Shown piece by piece: positions 36,318 to 46,059 of a DNA stretch of 64,000 bases (the stretch's first letter is position 1; every line of letters starts with the position of its first letter). The notes beneath the pieces were generated by a model. The model saw only the letters and a program-made list of their open reading frames with translations, made no database searches and had not been told where the DNA came from. Origin of the DNA: JADKIH01 sp031367345 (GTDB taxonomy: Bacteria > Bacteroidota > Bacteroidia > AKYH767-A > 2013-40CM-41-45). Both the position numbers and the translations under genes were made by a program. The DNA lies in contig JANLPR010000137.1 of assembly GCA_031367345.1 (NCBI GenBank), forward strand, positions 1-64,000. The letters are read 5' to 3'.

Positions 36318-39011
36318 TTATTGATTTTTTGTGACTAATCTGGTGCTGGCTCCCGTTGAATTTGAAATTCTCACTAGTAATTCACCGGCTGGAGTTTTTG
36401 CGCTTTTAGCGAAAGTGACTTTATTAAACCCTCTTACTGCATATTGATAATCTTTGTAAATTGATTTTCCTGTTGCCCCAATCAATTCAATGGCAACGTC
36501 TCCGTTTTTATCGGAATAAAATTCTGTTGTGATTGTTGAATTCAAGTAATTTATTTCTGCCTTTTCAATGTTTACCGTATTAGCCGTTAAGTGTCTTGGC
36601 TGGATTATAATTTGTGCTACATTACTATTGATTATCTTTCCTGTATTTCCAATTTTTTTTATTCGATAATAATTACTTCCATCTAATGGTTGATAATCGT
36701 TGAATGAAAATGATTCTTTATCCGGACCTGCGTTGTCGTTTTTTATTTCTCCTATAACATTGTATTCACTACCATTCGGCGAGCGTTCTACTACGTAATG
36801 GTCGATCGATGAAATATTATTTCCACCCCAATATAAAAATACTGATTGGTTTTTTTTGCTTGCTTTAATAAATACTTGATCGGATGGAAGAGCATTTGCA
36901 CTTGAAGACGTGATTCCAAATATCCCCATTTCTGTTAAGTTCGCTCTATGAACAATTGCTTCATCATTCGAACCTTCACTCGTAATATGTGAACCTGAAT
37001 TTATCCATGGTTTATCCATATTGGCCCTCCGTGAAATATGTAGCTTTTCATAATTTTGTATTCCTTGGAAGCCAGCAGTTGACAATGCTAAATCAAATGC
37101 ACCGCCTTTTAATCCACTACTCGGAATGAAACTCCAGTATGATGCCCCTAAATTCAAACAAACATCTCCTGCATCTGTTAATGGCAAACCTTGGGTATTC
37201 AAATTCCCAAATCCAAGCGAACAACTAATTGTTCCTCCGTTCTCCGGCGACTTTGTATATTTTACAATGGCATTGTTTTGAGTGCTTGTAGTTCCAACCG
37301 GAAATATTATTTCTCCTATACTTTTCGAACTTACCCACCTTTTAAAATTTCCTACTATATATCCATTTCCTATTTCAAGTTTACCAATTTCATTTTCATT
37401 TGTACCTAATGTAAGAATGGAGTTTTCTGATAACAATTTCCCGGTCTCCAGTTGCAAGCGATGTGAAACTGAGACGGAGTTCGTAAGTATGCAATTGTCT
37501 TCATTGCTAATTTTTAATCCACTTACCAAAGTAGGTAATCCATCTCCTGTAGATTGTTCGATTCCGCCATTGTAAATATAATCTGCTTTCGTACTAAATT
37601 CTCTTTTACCTCTTACTTGGATATTGCCTTTGTTGCCTGATTTTGTTATTCCATCGGCCGAACCTATCATTAAGCCTGAATTGTCGCTGAGTGTGAAATT
37701 CCCACTACCGGTCAAAATATAATTATCGGTCCTTAATGTACTTCCTTCACTTACTCTAAAATCAATTTTATTTTCAATATTGTTATTGCAAACAATAAAT
37801 TGGATTGATCGCCCACAGAAATCGATTGATCCGCCTTTATTTCTTGAACTTTCAACAATCTTTCCTGCTGCGTTTACTACAAGATTTCCTTTGAGAAATA
37901 ATTTTCCTATCTCAGCACTACTACTGCTATTCAAATCAATTTCTCCTCCTGATATTGTAGTATTCCCATTAATTGTAAGAGTTGAATTGTGTAGTGAAGT
38001 AGGAGTGTTCATTGATAATTGACCGGAGTTGATTCTTAAATTACCTTTGATTATTAATTTTGAACTGCCTGTTTCATTTACATATATTGATCCTCCTGAA
38101 ATTGTTAAATCTTTCGGGAGCTCAACCAATTCTTTCGTTCCAAACTTGTCTATAAAGATCTGACCCTTACCTGTCGATTTAATTAGGATATCACCTTTTA
38201 CTATCGATAACTCTCCCTTTAAATCTACATCTGTCATTTGTTTGGGAGAATCCCATTCCAAATTGCCAAACGCTTGCCCAATATTTTTGGGAACATTTCC
38301 TTCTATTCCTGTGATTTTACATAGTGAATTTTTATCCCACTCTGCTAATGGTAGTAAGCCTCCATCAAATGCATGTTCATAGATTCCGTTTTTTTCTACA
38401 GTAATATGATCTTTTTCTATAATTAAATTTCCACCCACATTTTTGAAATCTCCATGCACAAACATTTCTCCTGCTAAATCAATTTTGCCGCTCGTATTCA
38501 ATGTGCAATTCTCTACTGAAAAATGTGCACCATTTTTTATTTCTATATTTCCGTTTACAATTATTTCTCCTTCAACCATAAGATCAATCCCGGGACCATT
38601 TTCTATGATCAACGAACCATTTTCACTTATTAATGTAGCATTCTTTTTTACTGTTAATTGATCTGCCTTTACTTTTGAACTTATCACAACTTGGTTTCCT
38701 TCTGAAATCTCAATTGCGTTGACTGATACATTTGGTGGAGTTGCAGCTTTTACCCAACTAGTTCCATCAAATGATTCCCACGTACTTGCTTCTTTCCAGT
38801 TGCCTGATTTTACTGAACGATAATCGCCCAAAGTAAATGCTTTGGCAATTTCACTTTTTCCTATTTGGAAGTATACGATCATGCAAACAATTGCCCCAGC
38901 CAAAATAGGAGTAACTTTCAGAATTAATTGTCTAATTGAAGCCTTCTGACTTGTTCTAATAAATACTCTGCTTTTTTTATTTTGACCTGACTTAAATTTT
39001 CTAACTTCCAT
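36318..39011 (-). CDS. Large repetitive surface protein (beta-helix-like) with atypical sorting region
   Basis: The 897-residue protein has a basic N-terminus, a hydrophobic segment (about 31-48) acting as uncleaved anchor or long signal, and then many short repeats rich in G, N, I and V. These alternate patterns such as LTVKKNATLISENGSLIIENG and KGNLVVNA fit a parallel beta-helix. A later part (about 720-800) resembles a fibronectin-type module with SSIDHYVVERSPNGSEY. The C-terminal 80 residues look like a diverged T9SS domain (TVNIEKAEINYLNSTITTEF, then GELLVRISN). Function not recognised; surface location inferred. A strong terminator follows. Confidence 0.72.
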   Translation of the reverse strand: MEVRKFKSGQNKKSRVFIRTSQKASIRQLILKVTPILAGAIVCMIVYFQIGKSEIAKAFTLGDYRSVKSGNWKEASTWESFDGTSWVKAATPPNVSVNAIEISEGNQVVISSKVKADQLTVKKNATLISENGSLIIENGPGIDLMVEGEIIVNGNIEIKNGAHFSVENCTLNTSGKIDLAGEMFVHGDFKNVGGNLIIEKDHITVEKNGIYEHAFDGGLLPLAEWDKNSLCKITGIEGNVPKNIGQAFGNLEWDSPKQMTDVDLKGELSIVKGDILIKSTGKGQIFIDKFGTKELVELPKDLTISGGSIYVNETGSSKLIIKGNLRINSGQLSMNTPTSLHNSTLTINGNTTISGGEIDLNSSSSAEIGKLFLKGNLVVNAAGKIVESSRNKGGSIDFCGRSIQFIVCNNNIENKIDFRVSEGSTLRTDNYILTGSGNFTLSDNSGLMIGSADGITKSGNKGNIQVRGKREFSTKADYIYNGGIEQSTGDGLPTLVSGLKISNEDNCILTNSVSVSHRLQLETGKLLSENSILTLGTNENEIGKLEIGNGYIVGNFKRWVSSKSIGEIIFPVGTTSTQNNAIVKYTKSPENGGTISCSLGFGNLNTQGLPLTDAGDVCLNLGASYWSFIPSSGLKGGAFDLALSTAGFQGIQNYEKLHISRRANMDKPWINSGSHITSEGSNDEAIVHRANLTEMGIFGITSSSANALPSDQVFIKASKKNQSVFLYWGGNNISSIDHYVVERSPNGSEYNVIGEIKNDNAGPDKESFSFNDYQPLDGSNYYRIKKIGNTGKIINSNVAQIIIQPRHLTANTVNIEKAEINYLNSTITTEFYSDKNGDVAIELIGATGKSIYKDYQYAVRGFNKVTFAKSAKTPAGELLVRISNSTGASTRLVTKNQ

Positions 39012-39279
39012 AGGATCTCGGTTTACGTATAGAGATTCTTACGTTAGATAGTGCCGTTAAATTCATAGCTTTTTATTTGAAAATTAAAAGCGTAAGAATT
39101 GCCCGATTTTTTACAATTAATTCGGCCTCTTCCTTAATAATAAGCCATTAAACGGAAGTTGAAGTTTTTTTTGAATTGTAAACTGAATGTGATAAAATGA
39201 AAATAATATTATTGAGTCAACAAAAAGTCAATTGGTTAATAAATCTTACACTTTATTTTTTAATGTTTTTTACAAATCA

Positions 39280-39807
39280 TTATTCAATCATTTCATCAAT
39301 TTGGTCAAATTTCTCATCAGTAAAAGTACCGCTTGATCTAAAAAGAATTTTCCCCTCTTTATTCAAAAGGAATATATAGGGTATATTTTGATCTGTTAAC
39401 CTTAGGTCTGAAATTATTTTTTCTGAAGGTGTATCTAAAAATAAAATATGTGATTTAAAATCTTCCTGCGTGTTCTCTCTGAATTTTCTCTTAACGATCT
39501 CTATTAAAGAAGTATTGGTACTCTTGATCAATGGAACGAAGAATACGTTTACATCAAATGCCTCATCCATGATTCCTGTTTTTGCAATATACTTTTGATA
39601 AATAGGATCGAGCCAGCTTTCTAAATCTTTTTGTGATTTAGTGCTAATTGCAAAAAATAGTAAACTGAATTTATCCTTTTGAATTAATGGAATATCAACT
39701 TTTTTATTGCTGATAGTTGTGCCGGAGAAATGGTCAATAATTTGACTGTCACAAATTGATGGCGTAATCAATATGAATAAAAAAACTAAAAATCTATTTA
39801 AGTTCAT
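39280..39807 (-). CDS. Secreted thioredoxin-fold protein without CxxC
   Basis: This 175-residue protein has a signal peptide (ending near CDSQ) and a body with a typical thioredoxin-like C-terminal half (LTDQNIPYIFLLNKEGKILF, containing the cis-Pro position). The active-site CxxC is absent; the N-terminal position reads AISTKSQ. It recalls ATP10-like or AhpC-like domains but I cannot place it. It precedes, on the minus strand, the end of a three-gene group with the next two small genes. Confidence 0.6.
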   Translation of the reverse strand: MNLNRFLVFLFILITPSICDSQIIDHFSGTTISNKKVDIPLIQKDKFSLLFFAISTKSQKDLESWLDPIYQKYIAKTGIMDEAFDVNVFFVPLIKSTNTSLIEIVKRKFRENTQEDFKSHILFLDTPSEKIISDLRLTDQNIPYIFLLNKEGKILFRSSGTFTDEKFDQIDEMIE

Positions 39808-39831
39808 ATCGAAATTAATTTATCGATTTAA

Positions 39832-40158
39832 TTAATCGTCCTTCCGAAGCGCTTGAAGTTTTTCTATGAATGTATTGGCCCATGAAAATATTTTCTTCTC
39901 TAAAACCGACTCCTGCTTTGTTATAAAACGGTGAAGCAAGACAGATATTGTTGCCATTAAACCGCTTCTAAAAAAATCACCTTTTGATAAATTGAGTCCT
40001 GTTAAATTAGTTACTGCTCTTAAAATGAATTTTTCCGGACGTAAATCTTCCTTCACCGATATAAAACTTTCTTTTAATTGGGACTCTTTGGATGAAAGGT
40101 CAACTTTCAAAAGAAGGATCTCCTTGTGAAGTTGTTGCTTATTACTAATCTTCTTCAT
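39832..40158 (-). CDS. Small protein of unknown function
   Basis: The 108-residue protein is charged at both ends with a Lys/Glu-rich N-terminus and a short moderately hydrophobic stretch (GLMATISVLLH). Its start lies inside the 3' end of the next upstream gene (14-base overlap), so the two are translated together. No family recognised. Confidence 0.6.
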   Translation of the reverse strand: MKKISNKQQLHKEILLLKVDLSSKESQLKESFISVKEDLRPEKFILRAVTNLTGLNLSKGDFFRSGLMATISVLLHRFITKQESVLEKKIFSWANTFIEKLQALRKDD

Positions 40159-40498
40159 CTTCTTTCAGTATTTTGCTGATGAATAAATTAGTTATTGGTT
40201 TTTTAATCCAAGATTCTCTTCCCAGATAAACAATGATCCCTAAAATTAAATATAATCCTGCTAAACACATAAATCCCGTATAGGCTTTTCCTGAAATTTC
40301 AGAGATATAAAATGCCAATGCTAAACTTCCAAAAAGAAAAACCATTGTAAAGAAAACTAAAAGTAAAATACCAACGGCGGTTGATGCTATTAGATCACTT
40401 CCTTTGTCTACTGCTTGCAATTTTGTAAGCTCAACTTTTGTTTCGAGGTAATCTTTCGCATCTTCAAAAAATTTCTCGTAGTTATTTTGTTCTTCCAT
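40145..40498 (-). CDS. Holin-like (phage holin family 3, DUF1469-type) membrane protein
   Basis: The 117-residue protein has a helical N-terminus with KDYLETKVELTKLQAVDK and two long hydrophobic segments (about 38-60 and 74-92), ending in charged residues. This is the layout of the chromosomal proteins annotated as phage holin family 3; in Bacteroidota they are common, usually with no phage nearby, as here. Role unknown. Confidence 0.72.
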   Translation of the reverse strand: MEEQNNYEKFFEDAKDYLETKVELTKLQAVDKGSDLIASTAVGILLLVFFTMVFLFGSLALAFYISEISGKAYTGFMCLAGLYLILGIIVYLGRESWIKKPITNLFISKILKEDEED

Positions 40499-40512
40499 AT
40501 CGCAAGATAAGT

Positions 40513-41568
40513 TTAATTTTTCAATTTGCTTAATTTATCATAATTCAAGATGTAAATCTGTTTCTCTTTTATTTCAATTAATTTTTCTTCTTTGAAATCA
40601 GATAATGTTCTTATTACAGATTCTGTTGCTGTACCCACGATACTCGCTAAGTCTTCTCTACTCACTGAAAAAGGTGTTGTTTTGCCGTTTTGTAAATAGT
40701 GTTCTTGTAATGTTATTAATGCATCTGCAACACGTTTCCTTACTGAATTGTACGCTAAATTAATAAGTCTAGCTTCTGATTCTTGTAGATTGTTCGAAAG
40801 CATTTTTATAAATTTTGCAGCCACATCTCTATTACTGTATAGAAGTGAAAAGAAATCATTTCGGGGTATAATAATAATTTCGGAATCTTCTAATGATTCG
40901 GCTGTCTCTGAATATTCTTTGTTTTCAATAATATCGTTGTAGCCAATAAACTCGCCCTCATTGTAAATGCCGGTTATAAGGTCCTTTCCGGCTTCGTGTG
41001 TTTTAAATGTTTTTACTTTCCCTTTAGTAATAAATATAATTCCGTTAGGTTCATCACCGTCCATATAAATTACTTCTTTTTTTCTGAAACTCAAAATTTT
41101 TCTGTCTTTTGAAAGTGCTTCTAGCTCACTTAGTCCTTTTGCGTCTTTCAAAAATTCATTCAGCCCTTCTACGTTTTTTGTAAATTCTTTTCTAAATAAT
41201 TCACTCTTTTTTAGTCGAGTTTCTATTGCATTCAACAACTCCATTTCTTCAAAAGGCTTTGTGAGATAGTCATCTGCTCCCATACTCATTCCCTTTCTTA
41301 AATCGGATTTTTCTGCTTTTGCTGTTAAAAATATAAAAGGAATATTCGAAGTGTTATTATTTTTGCCTAGTAAATACAGTACGCCATATCCATCTAAATC
41401 TGGCATCATAATATCACAAACAATCAAGTCCGGCATTTCTTTCACTGCTGTTTCAATACCTATCTTGCCATTAGGAGCTGTTATTACCACATAATTGGCT
41501 AACTCAAGAATCTCTGCAGTGTTCTCACGCATTTCTTTGTTATCTTCTATCAACAATATTTTTTTCAT
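40513..41568 (-). CDS. Response regulator with REC, cyclic-nucleotide-binding-like and CRP/FNR HTH domains
   Basis: The 351-residue protein starts with a receiver domain (IEDN at 7-10, phosphoacceptor D52 in VCDIMMPD, Lys in LTKPFEE). After a linker of about 30 residues comes a CRP-like beta-roll (about 150-260), then a CRP/FNR helix-turn-helix (DLASIVGTATESVIRTL). In the recognition helix, E and R line up by eye with the FNR E-..-R contact residues. It lacks the Fe-S cysteines of FNR, so sensing must come through phosphorylation by the kinase gene 2 bases upstream. Target sites may be the TGATnnTTGTCA boxes seen nearby. Confidence 0.86.
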   Translation of the reverse strand: MKKILLIEDNKEMRENTAEILELANYVVITAPNGKIGIETAVKEMPDLIVCDIMMPDLDGYGVLYLLGKNNNTSNIPFIFLTAKAEKSDLRKGMSMGADDYLTKPFEEMELLNAIETRLKKSELFRKEFTKNVEGLNEFLKDAKGLSELEALSKDRKILSFRKKEVIYMDGDEPNGIIFITKGKVKTFKTHEAGKDLITGIYNEGEFIGYNDIIENKEYSETAESLEDSEIIIIPRNDFFSLLYSNRDVAAKFIKMLSNNLQESEARLINLAYNSVRKRVADALITLQEHYLQNGKTTPFSVSREDLASIVGTATESVIRTLSDFKEEKLIEIKEKQIYILNYDKLSKLKN

Positions 41569-41570
41569 AG

Positions 41571-43475
41571 TTAATTTTTTTGCGGCATTTCAATTACAAA
41601 TATACTCCCTTTATTCTCTTCACTAATGACTTTTATTTTCCCATTCATTAATTCAACATATCGTTGAACAATATTGAGCCCTAATCCCGTGCCTTGGATT
41701 GTAGAGGAATTTCCAGCCCTAAAAAATCGTTCAAATAAATGCGACTGATCTTCAAACGGTATTCCCATTCCGTCGTCTTTAATGGAGATAACAACTATAC
41801 TTTCTACCTTTGTTTCAATTGTAATTTTACTGTTTTCAGGTGAATATTTTATTGAATTATTTATCAAGTTGATTAAGACATGCCTCATAAATTGTTTGTC
41901 TGTAAAAATGAGCTCTTGCCCGGAATGGTTGTATTCTATTATTTGTCCCGGCTTTGTAATAGTCATCATCTCCTCTCTCATTTCTTCACAAAAATGAACC
42001 AGGTTGAATTCTGAAGGATGCAAAGTGGTTTTTCCAGCTTCCAGTTTTTCAAGCGACAAAAAATCATTTAATATTTCTGTCAAGTTTTTTACAGAACTCT
42101 TGATCCTATCAATATGTCGATTTCTTTTTTCTAATAAATCTGCTGAGTTATATTTATCAATTAATGAAACTGATGTAAGGATTGTACTTAACGGTGTTCT
42201 AAACTCATGGGAGGCAATAGATACAAATTTTGATTTCATTTCATTTAAGTCTTTCTCTTTTTTTAATGAAGCTAATGTTTCAAGCTCTGCGTTTTTAATC
42301 TCTGTTGTATTTTGAACAACAAGCAATATTTCATTAATAAAACCTTTTGCATCGGGAAGGGGTACTGCATTAATTATATAATATTCTGAATCCCGTGTAA
42401 GTTCCAAATGAGTAGCTTCCCAGTCAAATACTTCTTCCAGCTTTTTTTTCTCTTCGGCGGAAAATTTAAATATATCTATTGATTCAATTTGCTGATTTAT
42501 TAATTCATCTCTCTGTATATCCAACTTTTCTAACTCTTTCCCGTCAATAAATAGAATCTTAAAATGTTTATTTATCACACAAATTATTCCATCCGGAAAA
42601 TTTCTTGCTATCGTACTATACAATCTTTCACTATCTCTTAATGCATCTAATGTTTTTCTCCTTTCAGATATTTCTAATTGCAATTGCTTATTTGCTTTTC
42701 CGAGCGACAAATTCACCGTTTCTAATTCGAGCGTCCTTTCTACTACTCGATGTTCCAATTCTTCTTGTGCCTTATGGATAATGTCGTCTTGCTTCTTTCT
42801 TTCTGTTATATCAATAATGAAACTTATTACAAATAATTCATTTTTATTTCTAAATGAACTCAAACTAATTTCTACAGGAAACTCTTCTCCATTTATTTTT
42901 TTTGCATATAAATTCATGCCTTTTCCCATCGACCTGTTATGCAATTCTTTGTAGTATCCATGTCTATGGCTGGCGTGATTTTCTGAAAATCGTTTTGGAA
43001 TTAGGTCCTCTATTTTTTTTCCTTGTAATTTTTGACCTTCATACCCAAATTGCTCATTCGCTCTCGGATTTGCCATTATAATTATTCCATTTACATTGCT
43101 TATAATAATGCCTTCGGTAGCGTGATTGAACATTGCATTTAAATTTTCTGTACTTTTTATCAGATTTTCTTGCGACTCCTTATACTTTATGATCGCAAAT
43201 GTAAATGCCCAGATAAAGAAAATTGGTAATATGAAAAATGGTAATTCATGTGTTATTACTTCTGTGTTATGATTAAAAAAGTATCCAACTATTATTAATC
43301 CGGTTAACAATACGCTTGTGTCAAATGTGCTTTTGTTGCCCGGAACCCAAATTGTTAAAAGAACAATAATTGAATATGCAAATTCTATGTGAAACTGGTT
43401 GGGTAAAAAATATGTTCCTGAAAAAATCAGTACACATAAAACGGCCCCCAAAATATATACTCTACTAATTTTCAT
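41571..43475 (-). CDS. PAS-domain sensor histidine kinase
   Basis: The 634-residue kinase has four membrane segments in the first 95 residues, a PAS domain (about 105-225), a coiled-coil with basic/acidic heptads, a second PAS (about 285-390), a dimerisation domain with the phospho-His in SIASHEFRTPLS and an HATPase domain with the N and G boxes (LINLINNSIKYS, DDGMGIPFE, GTGLGLNIVQ). It is paired with the REC-CRP gene. The signal is unknown; nearby hemN and copper-ATPase fragment suggest oxygen or redox. Confidence 0.92.
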   Translation of the reverse strand: MKISRVYILGAVLCVLIFSGTYFLPNQFHIEFAYSIIVLLTIWVPGNKSTFDTSVLLTGLIIVGYFFNHNTEVITHELPFFILPIFFIWAFTFAIIKYKESQENLIKSTENLNAMFNHATEGIIISNVNGIIIMANPRANEQFGYEGQKLQGKKIEDLIPKRFSENHASHRHGYYKELHNRSMGKGMNLYAKKINGEEFPVEISLSSFRNKNELFVISFIIDITERKKQDDIIHKAQEELEHRVVERTLELETVNLSLGKANKQLQLEISERRKTLDALRDSERLYSTIARNFPDGIICVINKHFKILFIDGKELEKLDIQRDELINQQIESIDIFKFSAEEKKKLEEVFDWEATHLELTRDSEYYIINAVPLPDAKGFINEILLVVQNTTEIKNAELETLASLKKEKDLNEMKSKFVSIASHEFRTPLSTILTSVSLIDKYNSADLLEKRNRHIDRIKSSVKNLTEILNDFLSLEKLEAGKTTLHPSEFNLVHFCEEMREEMMTITKPGQIIEYNHSGQELIFTDKQFMRHVLINLINNSIKYSPENSKITIETKVESIVVISIKDDGMGIPFEDQSHLFERFFRAGNSSTIQGTGLGLNIVQRYVELMNGKIKVISEENKGSIFVIEMPQKN

Positions 43476-43553
43476 TTATCGTTATTTATTCTTTATGCAA
43501 TACTATTGAATTTAAATTACTGTTATTAAAAATTGTTCCTTTTTTTGATTAAA

Positions 43554-43565
43554 TGATAATTGTCA
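43554..43565. promoter_or_regulatory. FNR-like palindrome upstream of usp gene and kinase operon
   Basis: TGATAATTGTCA is a near palindrome of 12 bases, in the divergent gap. Its centre is 29.5 bases before a TAATTTGG element (43589), placing it near -41 for the stress-protein gene. It is also about 80 bases upstream of the kinase start. Confidence 0.65.
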
Positions 43566-43615
43566 TATATTAAGTTAATACCATTTATTAATTTGGTGCT
43601 GTAATCTAATATACT

Positions 43616-44482
43616 ATGGAATCTAAATCTATTCATAAAATCTTGGTACCGGTCGATTTTTCGGAAACGGCGTTAAATGCTTTAGATTATGCCTGCTCAC
43701 TCTCTACGGTTTACAAATCTGAAGTAATAATTTATCATGTAAATGAAGCCCCCATTCTATTAACAAACGAACTCGCTATTGCTGCCGATTATTCGGTTAT
43801 GGAAAAAGAGGCGAATGATCGACTCAAAGATATTCAACTTAAAATGATTGCCAAATATCCTCTTTTATTATGTTCTAACTCTTATTCCGTAGGTATTTCT
43901 TCCATGGATATATTAAAAAAAATCGAAACTGATCAGATAGATTTGGTTGTGATGGGAACGAATGGTGCTTCCGGTATCTCGGAAGTTCTTATTGGAAGTA
44001 TCACTCAAAAAGTTTCTGCAGAAAGTACTTGTCCGGTTCTTGTTATTCCCGCTCAAACTTCTGTTCATAATCCTGAAAAAATTGTCTTCGCAACAAATTT
44101 CGATGATCATGAATTACAAGCTATCTTTCTTTTGTCTGAATTAGTGCGCCCTTTTAAAACTGAAATTGATGTAGTTCATATTGGTGATGTTGCGGATCTT
44201 AAAAGTCAAAATTTAAAACTAGATTACTTTCGTGGCCAAGTAACTACCAATATAAGTTATGATAAACTCAAATTTGATTTGGTCACCGGTGATAATGTGG
44301 AAGAAGCGTTGGAACAATTTATGGCAAATAATAATGCCGATTGGTTGGCTGTTGCAAAAAGAAAACGAAACTTCTTCGATCGATTAACTTCTACTTCTCT
44401 CTCGAAAAAATTAAGTTTCCATACCAATGTTCCTCTTTTAGTTTTTCATACTAACCCTAAATCTGGAACTCCGTTTTTTTAA
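43616..44482 (+). CDS. Universal stress protein (two UspA domains)
   Basis: The 288-residue protein has two UspA domains in tandem. The first has KILVPVDFSETALNALDYAC and ends LVVMGTNGASG...IGSITQKV.AESTCPVLVIP, the ATP-binding loop G-2x-G-9x-G type. The second is diverged, with KIVFATNFDDHELQ and WLAVAKRKR. Proteins like this respond to stress or low oxygen. It is the first gene after the FNR-like box and divergent from the sensor kinase. Confidence 0.88.
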   Translation: MESKSIHKILVPVDFSETALNALDYACSLSTVYKSEVIIYHVNEAPILLTNELAIAADYSVMEKEANDRLKDIQLKMIAKYPLLLCSNSYSVGISSMDILKKIETDQIDLVVMGTNGASGISEVLIGSITQKVSAESTCPVLVIPAQTSVHNPEKIVFATNFDDHELQAIFLLSELVRPFKTEIDVVHIGDVADLKSQNLKLDYFRGQVTTNISYDKLKFDLVTGDNVEEALEQFMANNNADWLAVAKRKRNFFDRLTSTSLSKKLSFHTNVPLLVFHTNPKSGTPFF

Positions 44483-44496
44483 AATTCTTCTTTTCT

Positions 44497-44508
44497 TGAT
44501 TTTTGTCA
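44497..44508 (+). promoter_or_regulatory. FNR-like palindrome upstream of hemN
   Basis: TGATTTTTGTCA matches the box at 43554 in 10 of 12 positions. A CAATTTTG element starts at 44532, giving the same 29.5-base spacing from centre to -7 element as at the stress-protein promoter. Confidence 0.62.
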
Positions 44509-44656
44509 TTTTGTTATTGGTTAACTTTAACCAATTTTGTAAAGGCTTTGAAGTTTATGCAAATGGGAAAATACTTATGCCTGCTATTTTCGGTGATAAG
44601 TTATGTGTCATTCTCTAATGGAAATCTAAGAATGTGCCTATTTTATTTCGTTTAAA

Positions 44657-46009
44657 ATGAACAGATCAGAATTAATTAGAAAATATAATGTAGCAGGTCC
44701 AAGATACACGAGTTACCCAACTGTGCCTTATTGGGACAATCCCCCTGAAACCATCGATTGGTTGGATTCGGTAAATGTTCAATTGGATCACGACCAAAAT
44801 GTATGTTTATATATTCACCTTCCTTTTTGCGAAAGCTTATGTACTTATTGTGGTTGCAATACTCGCATCACAACCAATCATTCTGTAGAAGAACCTTACA
44901 TCGAAGCCTTGTTAAAAGAATGGATGATATATATCAATAAATTTAAAACAACACCTACGATCAGAGAAATTCATTTGGGTGGAGGAACACCAACTTTTTT
45001 TTCTCCGATAAATTTAGCCCTCTTGTTGAATGGTATTTTTTCTTTAGCTAATAAACATGATGACCTAGAATGTAGCTTTGAAGCTCATCCACAAAATACT
45101 ACAGTCCAACATTTAGAAGAGCTTTATCGTTGGGGTTTTCGTCGTGTTTCTTTCGGAATTCAAGATTTTAATTCTGATGTTCAGAAAATAATTAATCGAA
45201 AACAATCATTCGAAAAGGTGCAAGAAATTACTCATGTTGCACGACAAGTTGGATTCACTTCAATAAATTTTGACCTTATCTATGGCTTGCCTTTACAAAC
45301 TGTAAATACGATTATGGATACAATTAATAAAGTTTGTATTCTAAGACCTGACCGTATCGCCTTCTATAGCTATGCTCATGTGCCTTGGATCAAACGCAGT
45401 CAACGAAAATTTACTGAACATGATTTACCTATAGGCCTAGCGAAAAGTCTCCTCTATGAAGCTGGAAAAGAACTTTTGGAGAATGTCGGGTATGTCGAGG
45501 TAGGAATGGATCATTTTGCGCTAAAATCTGATGTGTTATTTGAAGCAATGTCTGGAGATTCATTAAATAGAAATTTTATGGGTTACACTACCAGCCGTAA
45601 TAAGTTACTGGTGGGTCTAGGCGTTTCTTCTATTAGCGACTCTTGGAACTGTTTTGTTCAAAATGTTAAAACTGTTGAGGAGTATTATGACTCTATTGCA
45701 AAAAATGAGTTGCCAATTTTTAAAGGGCACTTGTTAAATGAAGAAGACCAAATTATCAGATCCCATATATTGAATATCATGTGTCGATTTCAAACTAATT
45801 GGAATAGCCCCGAACTGCAAATTCTTGAGATGGATCAAATTTTGAATCGATTGTCTGAATTGGAAAGTGATGGTCTCATTGAATTGACTCCGTTTCACCT
45901 AAAAGTAAATTCAAAAGGACGTGCTTTCATTAGAAATATCTGTATGGCGTTCGATTTACGATTAATGAGAAATTCCCCAATGTCTGTGTTATTCAGTTCA
46001 ACCGTTTAA
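44657..46009 (+). CDS. hemN: Oxygen-independent coproporphyrinogen III oxidase
   Basis: The 450-residue radical-SAM enzyme has the cluster motif CESLCTYCGC (C58, C62, C65, with the extra Cys of HemN), the SAM-binding GGGTP, and RRVSFGIQDF. Start sequence RYNVAGPRYTSYPT is typical of true HemN rather than the HemW group. It makes protoporphyrinogen without oxygen, useful under anoxia. It follows a FNR-like box. Confidence 0.94.
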   Translation: MNRSELIRKYNVAGPRYTSYPTVPYWDNPPETIDWLDSVNVQLDHDQNVCLYIHLPFCESLCTYCGCNTRITTNHSVEEPYIEALLKEWMIYINKFKTTPTIREIHLGGGTPTFFSPINLALLLNGIFSLANKHDDLECSFEAHPQNTTVQHLEELYRWGFRRVSFGIQDFNSDVQKIINRKQSFEKVQEITHVARQVGFTSINFDLIYGLPLQTVNTIMDTINKVCILRPDRIAFYSYAHVPWIKRSQRKFTEHDLPIGLAKSLLYEAGKELLENVGYVEVGMDHFALKSDVLFEAMSGDSLNRNFMGYTTSRNKLLVGLGVSSISDSWNCFVQNVKTVEEYYDSIAKNELPIFKGHLLNEEDQIIRSHILNIMCRFQTNWNSPELQILEMDQILNRLSELESDGLIELTPFHLKVNSKGRAFIRNICMAFDLRLMRNSPMSVLFSSTV

Positions 46010-46059
46010 TTTGATCTGTAATTGAGTTTGTTCTCTTTTCGTATATTGCAGAACAAATT

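Noticed and set aside
40145..40498. Holin-like protein as sign of a prophage
   Set aside because: No integrase, capsid, terminase or lysis genes nearby; this family is common on chromosomes.
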